A stretch of 64,000 nt of DNA from Pseudomonas fluorescens (GTDB lineage: Bacteria; Pseudomonadota; Gammaproteobacteria; Pseudomonadales; Pseudomonadaceae), in the NCBI RefSeq assembly GCF_902498185.1, contig NZ_CABVIX010000014.1, positions 62,001 to 126,000 of the forward strand, in the 5' to 3' direction. Below, piece after piece: positions 11,843-20,352 of this stretch (its first letter is position 1; each line of letters opens with the position of its first letter). The notes under the pieces are model-generated. The model was given only the letters and a program-made list of their open reading frames with translations. It made no database searches and was not told where the DNA came from. The translations under genes and the position numbers were made by a program.

Positions 11843-11951
11843 AACATCTTGCGATATGACAGTGCCACCAACGCGATGGAACCCCTGCACAAGCGGCGCA
11901 GTCCATTTCATAGGCCCACTATCCAGAGGCCTTAGCCCAAGGGAGACATCC

Positions 11952-12245
11952 ATGAAAGGTACTGCGCTTTCCGCCCTTTTTGTTGCCGCCACGCTCCTGG
12001 CCTCGCCGGTATTCGCGGCTGAAGACCTCTGCGCCATCAACATGCAGAAGATCAACGACCAGATGGCCACCACCGGCACCACGTCCGAAGGCCTGGACAA
12101 AGCGGTCACCGAGCATGTCGACAAAGCCAAGGCAGCCCAGGCTGCGGGTGACAAGAAGGAATGCATCGCGATTACCAGCAAAGTGCTGGAGCGTCTGGAG
12201 AAAACCGAGAAAGGCAGCGGCACCAGTGGTGGTTCGGGCAACTGA
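11952..12245 (+). CDS. Small exported protein of unknown function
   Basis: This is a 97-aa precursor. The Sec signal peptide MKGTALSALFVAATLLASPVFA with an A-x-A cleavage site is followed by a ~75-residue helical mature domain rich in Lys/Ala/Glu. That domain has two cysteines (DLCAI, KKECIA) that may form a disulfide, and a Gly/Ser tail. The start was chosen by the signal peptide and a GGGAGA site 6 nt upstream; the frame is open further 5' without merit. It is not in the lld operon by spacing (109 bp). Function unknown. Confidence 0.8.
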   Translation: MKGTALSALFVAATLLASPVFAAEDLCAINMQKINDQMATTGTTSEGLDKAVTEHVDKAKAAQAAGDKKECIAITSKVLERLEKTEKGSGTSGGSGN

Positions 12246-12296
12246 GCCTGTAACCGGGCGACAGGACCTGCTGTCGACGTCGCCCGCGCATTGGCG

Positions 12297-12302
12297 TATA
12301 CT
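12297..12302 (+). promoter_or_regulatory. Candidate -10 element of ssrA
   Basis: TATACT lies 42 nt upstream of the mature tmRNA 5' end and would give a short precursor trimmed by RNase P. No convincing -35 hexamer is visible at 16-18 nt, so the call is tentative. Confidence 0.4.
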
Positions 12303-12343
12303 CCGTCCATCGCGTTGAAAAACGCGTGATCTGAAGCAGCAAA

Positions 12344-12735
12344 GGGGCCGATTAGGATTCGACGCCGGTCGCGAAACTTTAGGTGCATGCCGAGTTGGTA
12401 ACAGAACTCGTAAATCCACTGTTGCAACTTTCTATAGTTGCCAATGACGAAAACTACGAGGGTTACGCTCTCGCTGCGTAAGCAGCTGAGCCCGCTCTCC
12501 TGGTAGCTTCGGCTCCAGCAATCACTAGGGGATGCCTGTAAACCCGAAGTGATTGTCATACAGAACAGGATCGTCGTGTAGCACGTTGTGGGCAAAGCGA
12601 CTAAAACTTACACAACTCGTCCAAAGCACCCTGCCACTCGGGCGGCTGCGGATTAACTCAATAGAGATGGCTACGCATGTAGTACCGACAGCGGAGTACT
12701 GGCGGACGGGGGTTCAAATCCCCCCGGCTCCACCA
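12344..12735 (+). ncRNA. ssrA: tmRNA (ssrA)
   Basis: This is a 392-nt RNA that rescues stalled ribosomes together with SmpB. The 5' end GGGGCCGATTAGGATTCGAC and the 3' end CGGGGGTTCAAAT..CCCGGCTCCACCA form the tRNA-Ala-like acceptor stem (GGGGCCG with CGGCTCC), T-arm and CCA. The reading frame for the tag starts at GCC 12440 and reads ANDENYEGYALAA before TAA at 12479-12481. The tag ends in the expected protease-recognised ALAA, with the insertion EGY compared with the ten-residue ANDENYALAA type. The 3' end is the integration site of the island that follows. Confidence 0.97.
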
Positions 12736-12858
12736 AATCCAGAAAAAAGACGTCCTCGGACGTCTTTTTTTGTGCCTGCGATTCAGCGAGCGGGTGGCCG
12801 GAATTACTACCCACTGCCACCGGCACAACTCTATGACCACCCCCGTACCCGTGGGAGC
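12722..12858 (+). repeat. attL-side copy of the 137-bp direct repeat flanking the ssrA island
   Basis: The repeat begins in the tmRNA T-arm/acceptor (cccccggctccaccaaatcc), continues through the terminator and ends at cccgtgggagc. The second copy is at 26303-26439 with few differences, including one missing base in the acceptor (ggcccacca). It marks the left boundary of the island. The exact crossover point cannot be fixed because identity extends past the tmRNA end. Confidence 0.8.
12743..12771 (+). terminator. ssrA terminator
   Basis: The hairpin aaaaaagacgtcc-tcg-gacgtctttttt with a long T-run starts 8 nt after the tmRNA CCA end. The same hairpin recurs at 26321-26352. Confidence 0.9.
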
Positions 12859-13050
12859 GGCTTCAGCCGCGAAGAGGTCAACGCGCTACCCGGCACCGGC
12901 TGCCCCGGGCACCTGTGGAACTGTCCTTGATCAGACCTGACCAGTCACCTCCACAGGCACAACAGGCACAGCACTGCTCTCAGGCCTGAGCTGCAACCCG
13001 TGGGAGCGGCTTCAGCCGCGAAGAGGTCAACGCGGTACCCGGCACCGACC
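12850..13050. repeat. Two REP-type elements
   Basis: Two near-identical copies of cgtgggagcggcttcagcc plus gcgaagaggtcaacgcg and ccggcaccg are at 12850-12902 and 12998-13050. These are typical P. putida-type repetitive extragenic palindromes. They fill the gap between the ssrA terminator and the DUF3077 gene; no gene is seen here. Confidence 0.7.
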
Positions 13051-13088
13051 GCCCCCTGCAACCCCACTCCCCCAGGGAAAAGCAGACC

Positions 13089-13379
13089 TCAGCCCACCCA
13101 ACCTACCTCCCCCCGATCCAACCCCATCCTCACATCCTCCACCAAAGCCCGCCCCATCCCCGACAACAAATGAGCCGCCCAAACCATGGTCTCATCCTTC
13201 TCCATCACCCCCACAAACGTCAGCCGATGCACACACCCCATCATCACCGACGCCTGCTCCAGCGCATAATCCAGCGGCATCCCCTGCGCCACCCGAAACA
13301 GATCCGGCGACTGCTCCCCCTCGGCACATTTCGCAATCCCCGGCGTAACGCCCAACTCTTTCTTTTTATCTCCGCACAT
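13089..13379 (-). CDS. DUF3077-like small protein, cassette copy 1
   Basis: The product is 96 aa, starting MCGDKKKELGVTPGIAKCAEGE, with the conserved block FRVAQGMPLDYALEQASVMMGCVHRL and HLLSGMGRALVEDVRMGL. It is soluble and helical, and its function is unknown. The family name is from memory of Pseudomonas annotations. It lies 3 nt downstream of the DUF6124-like gene in one operon. It is about 90% like copies 2 and 3 (26551, 29166) but differs in its N- and C-termini (KKKELG, DRGEVGWVG). Confidence 0.8.
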   Translation of the reverse strand: MCGDKKKELGVTPGIAKCAEGEQSPDLFRVAQGMPLDYALEQASVMMGCVHRLTFVGVMEKDETMVWAAHLLSGMGRALVEDVRMGLDRGEVGWVG

Positions 13380-13382
13380 GAC

Positions 13383-13640
13383 TTACCCCTTCCCCTGCGA
13401 ACTATCGCGTGCCTGCACCTGCCCCAACGCCAACTCAACCAGACTATGAGCCGCATCGATCTCATGCATCACAGCCAACGTCAGCACCTGGTCACCCGGC
13501 TTCGTCAGCTGCTGCACCGCCTGCTGCGCAACCGTCTGCGCACAGACGAGGTACTCCGAGGCCTGGACCAGGGTGTCTTCTAGGGATTGAGGGGATTTGA
13601 TGAAACCGGAAAGCGGTGGATCTGGAACGATCTTGAGCAT
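13383..13640 (-). CDS. DUF6124-like small protein, cassette copy 1
   Basis: This is an 85-aa soluble protein starting MLKIVPDPPLSGFIKSPQS, with a helical core (LVQASEYLVCAQTVAQQAVQQL; DQVLTLAVMHEIDAAHSLVE). Its function is unknown. The three copies in this window are identical over the first ~77 residues and differ only in the tail, which implies recent duplication or gene conversion. A GGAGAGAGACC ribosome site precedes the ATG. A long structured leader lies upstream, and the DUF3077-like gene follows at once. Confidence 0.8.
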   Translation of the reverse strand: MLKIVPDPPLSGFIKSPQSLEDTLVQASEYLVCAQTVAQQAVQQLTKPGDQVLTLAVMHEIDAAHSLVELALGQVQARDSSQGKG

Positions 13641-13836
13641 GGTCTCTCTCCAGCAAGGGTGGAGCTGCCACTTACCATGCCGTCAAACATGAGGGTGGCA
13701 GCTGTACGCGGGTTGACGGACCGATTGCTGGCACTCGGCGCACGCGAGGTGCCCCACGTACAGCCGCCATAGCGGCGAAACAAGTGGTCAGCATGTACGG
13801 TCCGTCAAAACCGGTCGTTGATGAGCAACGACGGGG
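13641..13836 (-). promoter_or_regulatory. Structured 5' leader RNA of the DUF6124/DUF3077 operon, copy 1
   Basis: Read on the minus strand (transcript sense), in order: a 6-bp hairpin (13815-13831); the 5' arm of stem 1, ending at 13798; a GCCGC/GCGGC hairpin (13763-13776); arm GCTGTACG (13757-13764); a GGCAC/GTGCC hairpin; the 3' arm of stem 1 (13711-13723, 11 bp); then CGTACAGC (13701-13708) overlapping AGCTGCCAC (13695-13703); and GTGGCAGCT (13663-13671) next to the ribosome site. The segment 13695-13708 can pair either upstream or downstream, so two exclusive folds exist. Differences from copies 2 and 3 are compensatory. Confidence 0.7.
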
Positions 13837-13838
13837 AA

Positions 13839-13867
13839 AGACTAGAACGCTGGTTGGACCACTGCAA
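13839..13867 (-). promoter_or_regulatory. Putative promoter of cassette copy 1
   Basis: On the minus strand TTGCAG (13862-13867), 17 nt, TAGTCT (13839-13844). Position, order and hexamers are conserved in copies 2, 3 and 4. Conserved sequence continues about 50 bp upstream (tcggaaatggactacaggga), which suggests an activator or repressor site. The -10 is weak, so the exact promoter is inferred. Confidence 0.5.
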
Positions 13868-14016
13868 CGGATTAGAGGCGGTAGCAGTATCTTTCGGAAA
13901 TGGACTACAGGGAAGATGGAAAATCTGAAGTTTTGGGGGTTTTGTTTATTGGTTTGGGGCGATTTTACAGCGGGCGATAAACAATGCGTATATTGCCGGA
14001 GCCACAGGGCTACGGG

Positions 14017-14273
14017 TTGGTCAGCCACGGCATGCACTCGATGGCCAGCACCATTTTGAATGAAACATGGCTGGGACCCGGAGCTCATCGAAGTGGCCCT
14101 AGCGCATGTCGACAAGGATGAGGTGCGGAGCCTACAACCGAGCTGACTACATCGAGCGCCGGCGCCCGATGATGGCCTGGTGGAGTGAATACATCCAGAA
14201 AGCCGCCACCGGCAGCCTGCTCGCCTCTGCATACGGCCAAGTCAGAGACAAGAACGTGGTGCCGATCCGCTAG
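14017..14273 (+). pseudogene. P4-type tyrosine integrase, C-terminal remnant
   Basis: Reading with two frameshifts, the segment translates as LVSHGMHSMASTILNE, then HGWDPELIEVALAHVDKDEV, then AYNRADYIERRRPMMAWWSE up to a TAG at 14271. This is the C-terminal catalytic end of P4-family integrases (HGxRxxAST, ALAH, YNR, RRxMMxWW). The catalytic Arg of the HGxR motif is His, and the N-terminal ~300 residues are missing, so it is inactive. P4-type integrases normally target tRNA/tmRNA 3' ends, so this is probably the integrase of an earlier or ancestral island at ssrA. Confidence 0.85.
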
Positions 14274-14360
14274 CGCTATACAGATGCACTTATGCCAGCG
14301 ACAACAACTGTGCACGCAACATTCGGGGCAAGCAGCCTCGCTCATCCGCTTCCAAGCGCG

Positions 14361-14405
14361 GGTCCATACAAACAGGGCTGCAAAGCCGCCCTGTTTGTAT
14401 GGACC
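14361..14405. repeat. Perfect 18-bp inverted repeat
   Basis: Arms 14361-14378 (ggtccatacaaacagggc) and 14388-14405 are exact reverse complements with a 9-nt loop. No T-run follows. Its role is unknown; it lies in a gene-free part of the island. Confidence 0.8.
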
Positions 14406-14762
14406 TCACTTTGAAGAGCTAAAAGCCACGACGTTGTCCGGGATGTACCACGGAATTCCACCGATGGATAACCGCTTTTCACGTCCCCAAGAGCGCTGAA
14501 TCTCGGCCCTTGGCCGTGTTTATCCACAGGCGTAGAACTGGCCGTGCAAGCGCTGTCGATGACAGCCCCCCAGGTGACCCGAACCTTAAAGGTCATGCCG
14601 CTCCCGCGGTGGTTCTCCCCAAGGGCGATTCGCATCCGGCAGCTCGCCCGGTCACTACCCATGTGATGGATGCTCTTACACATATAGCGCTCGTGCGCCA
14701 GATACTCCGTACCTCGCTGCTCTGCAGCAACCTATCCGCTTGGCCGAATATTGCGCCAACCT

Positions 14763-14797
14763 GTGCCCGTCTCTTTCTTCTGGAAAGAGACGGGCAC
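14763..14797. terminator. Perfect 15-bp hairpin, possible terminator
   Basis: The arms gtgcccgtctctttc and gaaagagacgggcac flank a 5-nt loop, followed by TTT. It may be a terminator of a lost gene or a recombination site; the T-run is short. Confidence 0.5.
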
Positions 14798-15215
14798 TTT
14801 CACCACTGCTGCAGCCCAGATCGCACAAGGCTTTGCGGCAATCCCCCTCGTGACAATCGGCGTGACAAACGCCGATGTCACCAGCAACAGCGCTGTAGAT
14901 GATGGTGCCGCAGACCAGGGAATGGACTGCACCTGACTGACAGTCAGGCATGCCCCGGTCATCGCATTGCTGCTTGCACCAGGCTCAGGATCTTGCACTG
15001 GTCTAGTCAGCCAATGCTGCCTCCACCCGCCCACCGGCAACGGTGCTCAGGAGGCAGATCATGAGATGCCCTTGCTCCCGGTCGTAAGGAGCCGCCAGTC
15101 CCGCGTAGAGGACATTCCCCACAGGTCGCAGGGGCCTTGATCCCTGATAACACTCAGCATTCTTGGCGGGATGACGTGGGGCGAGGATCGGAGAAAAGGA
15201 GATGAGGTGATTGAC

Positions 15216-16196
15216 ATGGGATTGGTAGGTAGGCGGGATGGCCGCAATTTCGGCTACGGCAGGCAGTTGAGCTACGCAGGGCCGCAGGCGCTGAAAGACA
15301 TGTTCGGCGGTGGTCATTACGGCACGGTCAAGGCGCACTGTGATCGGTGGCAGGCATTCGTAAAGTGGTGTCGTTCTGAACAGGGTCCCGGTGTCAATGA
15401 TGCGCGGCACATTGATCGGAAGGTGTTGGCCGACTATGCGGCGTATCTGCGCAACATGGTTAGGCGCGGTGATCTCGCCATCAGCACCGCACAAAACCGG
15501 CTGTCGAGCGTTAACAGAACCATGACAGCGCTTCGCGGTGATCAGCATGTGAAACTGCAAAGCCCGAGCAAGGCATTGGGCATGCAGCGCACCGGAGTTC
15601 GCCAATCGGTTCCGCAAGGGCAGGACCGCGAACAGGTTAAGCAGATCGTCGATGCGCTTTGCCGTCATCATCAGCTACGGGCCGCCGCGATCGTATTGTT
15701 GGCCCGAGCCACCGGTATGCGGTTGCGTGAGGCCATCCTGGCTGACCTGCCGCGGCTAAGTCGTGAGGCGAAAGCGTTAGGCAGGATCTACATCCAAGAC
15801 GGCACGAAAGGCGGTCGCGCTGGCGCCTCGGCGCCCCGTTGGATTGCGGTGAACGATAATGTTCAAAGTGCCCTTGAGTTTGCACGGCAGGTGTCGCCTG
15901 TGGGTAGCCGCAACCTGATTGCTCCACACGAAAGCTACCTTAGTGTGCTGCAAGAAATCATCCGCCCAGCACGGGACATCCTGCATGCACACAACTTGAA
16001 AGGCTTCCATGAGCTACGAGCGGCGTACGCTTGTGAGCGCTATGAGCAAATCACCCAACACCGCGCGCCTATCAACGGTGGCCCATGTTGCGAGATAGAT
16101 AAGACCCTTGATCGTGAGGCTCGCAGGCAAATCAGCCGTGAGCTTGGGCACGGTCGAATCGACGTGGTCGCTGCCTACATTGGCGGACGGACATGA
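15216..16196 (+). CDS. Tyrosine recombinase (island integrase)
   Basis: The product is 326 aa from an ATG preceded by GAGGTG 7 nt upstream (the frame is open back to 15171). The N-terminal SAM-like DNA-binding domain covers about 20-140. Catalytic-domain landmarks are the first Arg in ATGMRLREAIL, the box II pattern HELRAAYACERY, RELGHGRIDVVAAY, and a terminal Tyr within AAYIGG. It resembles the PF12834/PF12835 integrase group of mobile islands rather than the P4 type. It probably catalyses insertion and excision of this island at ssrA. It is the only intact recombinase seen here. Confidence 0.82.
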   Translation: MGLVGRRDGRNFGYGRQLSYAGPQALKDMFGGGHYGTVKAHCDRWQAFVKWCRSEQGPGVNDARHIDRKVLADYAAYLRNMVRRGDLAISTAQNRLSSVNRTMTALRGDQHVKLQSPSKALGMQRTGVRQSVPQGQDREQVKQIVDALCRHHQLRAAAIVLLARATGMRLREAILADLPRLSREAKALGRIYIQDGTKGGRAGASAPRWIAVNDNVQSALEFARQVSPVGSRNLIAPHESYLSVLQEIIRPARDILHAHNLKGFHELRAAYACERYEQITQHRAPINGGPCCEIDKTLDREARRQISRELGHGRIDVVAAYIGGRT

Positions 16197-16389
16197 GTAA
16201 GCCATTCGATATGGAGCTGTTCTTGGTCGGAGTTTTAGTTGTCACCAATTCCCGGACACATAATTGGTGATCACTACGATAGTGAGGCATTCGCACGAAT
16301 GCGCGTCACCCGCGCCATCATTAAGCCATCCAGTTTATAATCCTCCCCCTAAGCAGCGCCCAGAAATGGGTAATTCAAGGAGGATTCTG

Positions 16390-19300
16390 ATGGTTGTGCT
16401 CCCACCAGTGGTTTACGAGCAACGCTGCTCTGTAGGAAAGATCCGGCATCAGCTACAGCCAGCCATCACGACCCGAGTTATCAATGAGACCTTGGTGAAC
16501 GTGTCGCCCCGCATCAGAGAACGCTTGTGGCTGCTTGAATGTGGTAGCCGCGTCCTACTCACCAACCGGCCCAATGTCACTTTGCCCGACGGAGTGGATG
16601 GAATCATTCATCTGCGGGAGGACAAAGTCGTCTGGAGGACTCATCGCCTCCTTATCGATCTCAAAGCCCGAGTCCTCGAATCTGGGTGGGCCGATGTAGC
16701 CCGCGATGCGGCGCGGAGCTGGCACAATCAACTGTCATATCGAGCGGAACAACGTGACGCCAATGGGCAAGTCCCAACAGGACAGGAGGGATTGCGACCG
16801 CCTCAGTTAGGCGCTCTCTTTGCCATCGGGGCTCACTGGAGCCTCAATACACAGCCTGCAACGATTGTGATGCCCACCGGCACCGGCAAGACTGAAACGA
16901 TGCTGGCTACGCTGACGGCGTACGACCATTCGACCACACTTGTGGTCGTTCCTTGGGATCTTCTACGCCAGCAGACTGCGAACAAGTTTCAGAGCCTGGG
17001 ACTGCTGCGCGCTCTGGGGGTGCTGCCAAACGAAGTGGCAAATCCAGTAGTCGGGCTGATCACATCCAAACCCAAGACGCGGGCAGATTTGGACATCTTC
17101 ACCCAATGCAATGTGGTGGTTTCCACCATTAGTTCACTGGCATTCGAAGCTGGTAGCCCGCTCGCTGCTGAGATGGCTCAACGGTGCAAATCACTGATAC
17201 TGGATGAAGCCCATCATGTCCCCGCCAAAACCTGGAGCGGGCTAAGATCAGCGTTTCACTCGCTGCCCATTTTGCAGTTTACTGCGACGCCTTTTCGCAG
17301 AGATGGTGAACTCGTCGACGGGAAAGTGATTTTCAACTACTCACTTGCCGCCGCGCAGCGTGACGGGTATTTCAAGCCAATACATTTCGAGCCTGTTCAC
17401 CAGCCGAGCGGTGGCACCCAAGCCGACCAAGCTATCGCCGTGACAGCCATAACTAAGCTACGACGTGACTTGAACGCGGGGCTTAATCACCTGCTCTTAG
17501 CCCGATGCAGCAGTATCGTCCGTGCAACCTACGTAGAACGTCTTTACCGACACCTCGCGCCTGAGTTTCAACCAATACTGATTCATTCAAAGATCAACGA
17601 TACTGAAGCTAAGCTGGCCGATCTGCGCTCAGGGGTGTCCCGGGTCGTGATCTGCGTCGACATGTTGGGCGAAGGGTTTGATCTGCCCGAGCTGAAAGTG
17701 GCTGCGCTCCATGACAGTCATCGGAGTTTGGCTATCACGCTCCAGTTTATCGGGCGGTTCACACGCGTGGCAGGAAGGAGCATCGGCGAGGCGACGGTGG
17801 TGGCCAACATTGGCGATCAAGATGTCGCCCACTCACTGGAGCGCCTATACAGCGAAGACGCCGACTGGAATCAGGTACTGAGCGAGCTGAGTTCTAATGC
17901 TGTCCGGGAGCACAGGGAGTTGATTGAGTTCCTGCAAGCGTCCGAACGTCTGGATGAGGAAGGCGACTCGAAAATTTCTCTGTCACCTCAATTACTCCGC
18001 CCAGTTTTCAGCACTGCCGCTTACAGGGCTCAACAGTTTTTTCCCGAGCGGTTCCACCACGGGCTTTCCCAACAACTTCACATTGAGGGGGTCTGGCTCA
18101 ACCGAGAAATGCGTACGCTTTACTTCGTCACCCGCGCCGAAGGCAGGGTTCGCTGGACTAATACCAAAGGCGTTCTCGACCGTGAGTGGACACTCTTCGT
18201 CCTCCACCACAATCCGGAGCTAGAACTGCTATTCCTGTCTTCAACTGATCATAGTTCTTTGTTCCCAGAGCTAGCGGAAGAAGTCACCGGGCAAGCAGAC
18301 CTTATCCATGGCGAACAGATGTTTCGAATACTCGGCCATGTAAACCGCTTGGTGTTTCAGAACATGGGCGTCAAGAAACACGGTCGACGTAATCTGAGCT
18401 ACGCCATGTACACAGGCGCCGACGTTGCGGTAGCACTCGGTGTGGCCGAGCGTAGCGGCTCCGTTAAGAACAATGTCAGTGGTACCGGATGGGAAAATGG
18501 AGAGCGCGTTTCTGTTGGCTGCTCGTACAAAGGGAGGGTTTGGTCGCGAGAGCAAGGCTCCATACCGGAGTTCGTTCACTGGTGCGCTGCGGCTGGCGCC
18601 AAACTTCTCGATGACAGTATCGTTGTCGATGACATCATTGCAAACGTCCTCATTCCTAAGGAAGTGACAGCGTTTCCAAGCGACAGGAATGTGCTTGCTG
18701 TCGAGTGGCCGGCTGAAATCATGAGTATTGCAGAAGACAGGGTCGTGCTAACCACGCGGGCGTTTCCAAACGGCCTTCCTATCACGTTCGTCGATCTGAA
18801 ATACCTTGATGTGCAAGATAACAGCATGAGGTTTGCCCTGAACTGTGACGAGACCGGCCAGTTCGCAGATTTCACTTTAACGGTAGGCGGAGAGAACGGC
18901 TTCATCGTCGCACAGACAAGCGGTGAGGCAGTCGAACTTACCATCGGGAAAGCGTCAAGGGCGCTCAGCCAATATCTGAGTTCATACCCACCGTTGGTAC
19001 GGTTCGTCGACCTGAGTGAGCTGGACGGCAACATGCTGATCGAGCCTAAAGACCCCAGGCATCTTGAAATCGGAGAAGAGCGCTTCGAGGCTTGGGACTG
19101 GGCAGGGGTCGACATCACAAAAGAATCCTACTGGAAAGACGGCATTACACGTGCTGACTCTATTCAGTGGAAAGCCGCCCAGCACTTCATCCAGGGTGAT
19201 TTTGACATCGTTTTCGACGACGACGGCGCCGGTGAAGCCGCGGATCTTGTCTGTCTCAAGGAGGAAGATAATCGTATACGACTTGCGCTGATCCACTGCA

Positions 19301-19662
19301 AATATGCCGGAGGAGACACCCCTGGCGAACGCGTGAAGGATGTCGTGGAGGTCTGCTCCCAAGCGGTCAGGTCGGCCAAATGGAAATGGCGCTTTTCTGA
19401 ACTCGGTAAGCACATACAAAGACGTGAGGATCGGCTGCGCTCCCTGCACCGTCCAACGCGCTACCTTGCTGGAAATGGGTTGAGGCTCAATGACTTGATC
19501 AAGACAGCACGCTTCAAACCCATTGAAGCCGAAATACTGATTGTTCAGCCCGGTCTATCTGCTGGAAATCGTACCGCTGATCAAAACCTCGTGCTGGCCG
19601 CCGCTGTGGCATATCTCAAGGAAACGATTGGGTGTGATATGGACATCGTTTGCAGTAGGTAG
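16390..19662 (+). CDS. Large SF2 helicase with C-terminal nuclease-like domain
   Basis: The product is 1090 aa. The start ATG was chosen for the strong aaggagg 7 nt upstream; the frame is open to 16264. Motif I MPTGTGKT is at 161-168, motif II LDEAHH at 271-276, motif III FTATPFR, and motif VI QFIGRFTRVAGR near 460, so it is a DEAD/DEAH SF2 ATPase of the restriction-helicase type. A long middle region (500-930) is unrecognised. Near 950-975, AADLVCL followed by LALIHCKYA looks like a PD-(D/E)xK fold with His in place of the usual Glu/Gln (HCK). It probably cleaves or translocates on invading DNA; it stands alone with no methylase nearby. Confidence 0.7.
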   Translation: MVVLPPVVYEQRCSVGKIRHQLQPAITTRVINETLVNVSPRIRERLWLLECGSRVLLTNRPNVTLPDGVDGIIHLREDKVVWRTHRLLIDLKARVLESGWADVARDAARSWHNQLSYRAEQRDANGQVPTGQEGLRPPQLGALFAIGAHWSLNTQPATIVMPTGTGKTETMLATLTAYDHSTTLVVVPWDLLRQQTANKFQSLGLLRALGVLPNEVANPVVGLITSKPKTRADLDIFTQCNVVVSTISSLAFEAGSPLAAEMAQRCKSLILDEAHHVPAKTWSGLRSAFHSLPILQFTATPFRRDGELVDGKVIFNYSLAAAQRDGYFKPIHFEPVHQPSGGTQADQAIAVTAITKLRRDLNAGLNHLLLARCSSIVRATYVERLYRHLAPEFQPILIHSKINDTEAKLADLRSGVSRVVICVDMLGEGFDLPELKVAALHDSHRSLAITLQFIGRFTRVAGRSIGEATVVANIGDQDVAHSLERLYSEDADWNQVLSELSSNAVREHRELIEFLQASERLDEEGDSKISLSPQLLRPVFSTAAYRAQQFFPERFHHGLSQQLHIEGVWLNREMRTLYFVTRAEGRVRWTNTKGVLDREWTLFVLHHNPELELLFLSSTDHSSLFPELAEEVTGQADLIHGEQMFRILGHVNRLVFQNMGVKKHGRRNLSYAMYTGADVAVALGVAERSGSVKNNVSGTGWENGERVSVGCSYKGRVWSREQGSIPEFVHWCAAAGAKLLDDSIVVDDIIANVLIPKEVTAFPSDRNVLAVEWPAEIMSIAEDRVVLTTRAFPNGLPITFVDLKYLDVQDNSMRFALNCDETGQFADFTLTVGGENGFIVAQTSGEAVELTIGKASRALSQYLSSYPPLVRFVDLSELDGNMLIEPKDPRHLEIGEERFEAWDWAGVDITKESYWKDGITRADSIQWKAAQHFIQGDFDIVFDDDGAGEAADLVCLKEEDNRIRLALIHCKYAGGDTPGERVKDVVEVCSQAVRSAKWKWRFSELGKHIQRREDRLRSLHRPTRYLAGNGLRLNDLIKTARFKPIEAEILIVQPGLSAGNRTADQNLVLAAAVAYLKETIGCDMDIVCSR

Positions 19663-19771
19663 GCCGCGGTGGTGGTACGGTCAGTGCCTTCGGTATGAGG
19701 TTACCCTTGCGAGGACTGCCGCTACGATCCGCCACCGCTAAGATAATTGGCTCAAAATGAACTTCTAGGAA

Positions 19772-20347
19772 GAATGGCTCATAGAAAAGGAAATCGTACA
19801 GAGGGCAGTCAGTCGACTTGCCAATACTATGCGCATCTACGGAGAGGAACATATTCGCTACCAAGGATTGGTTGCAATTGACAAAGAGGAAGCAATAGAA
19901 AATTTGGATAGAGCGTGGGAGGCCACGCTAGAAGCCTTCCATACATTATATGATGTCTCTAAGGATGATTTCGATTACTTTGCGTAACCAGATACATCAT
20001 TGCTAATTGCTTTACGCAATGCGCTGCATCACCGCGATCACTCGTTATTTTCCAGCTTGCTTCCTGAATAGTGGCTCAACGAAGGCGCTGAGCGGTTAGA
20101 GGGTGCGGCATTTCTGCTGGCGAGTTATAAATCCAAAGGTGGTGCAAGATCATGTATGCATCACTTCGTCAAACTTGAAGATATATATTCGCGTCTAGAT
20201 CCTAGCAAGAATTCATCAGAACTCCTGCGACTCGGGAAACCATCTGACATCCAAAAGCGGTTCAATCTTATAGCAGAAGGCCTTGAACTTAAAAATGTTT
20301 TGGCAGAAGCTCAGACCGAACGATATCCAGAAAACAAGTATATTTAG
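19772..20347 (+). pseudogene. HEPN-like gene with two in-frame stops
   Basis: One reading frame runs from EEWLIEKEIVQRAVSRLANT to PENKYI, interrupted by TAA at 19985-19987 and TAG at 20069-20071. Between the stops it reads PDTSLLIALRNALHHRDHSL, which contains an R-N-x-x-x-H motif like that of HEPN RNase domains. The flanking parts are helical. No functional start is visible upstream (a TAG precedes it). It is probably a dead toxin or defence gene; the HEPN assignment rests on one motif. Confidence 0.6.
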
Positions 20348-20352
20348 ATATC

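Larger units (their letters stand above)
14274..15215. other. Gene-free island segment with two perfect hairpins
   Basis: Between the decayed integrase and the intact recombinase no reading frame resembles a known protein or has a convincing start. It contains the 18-bp hairpin at 14361 and the 15-bp hairpin at 14763. It is likely decayed mobile-element DNA. Confidence 0.5.

Noticed and set aside
13587..13772. Short frames across the cassette leader
   Set aside because: They are not conserved in frame between the three leader copies, whereas the RNA pairing is; the region is better explained as structured RNA.
15003..15671. 222-codon minus-strand frame overlapping the integrase start
   Set aside because: It overlaps the recombinase N-terminus on the opposite strand and has no motif or start signal.
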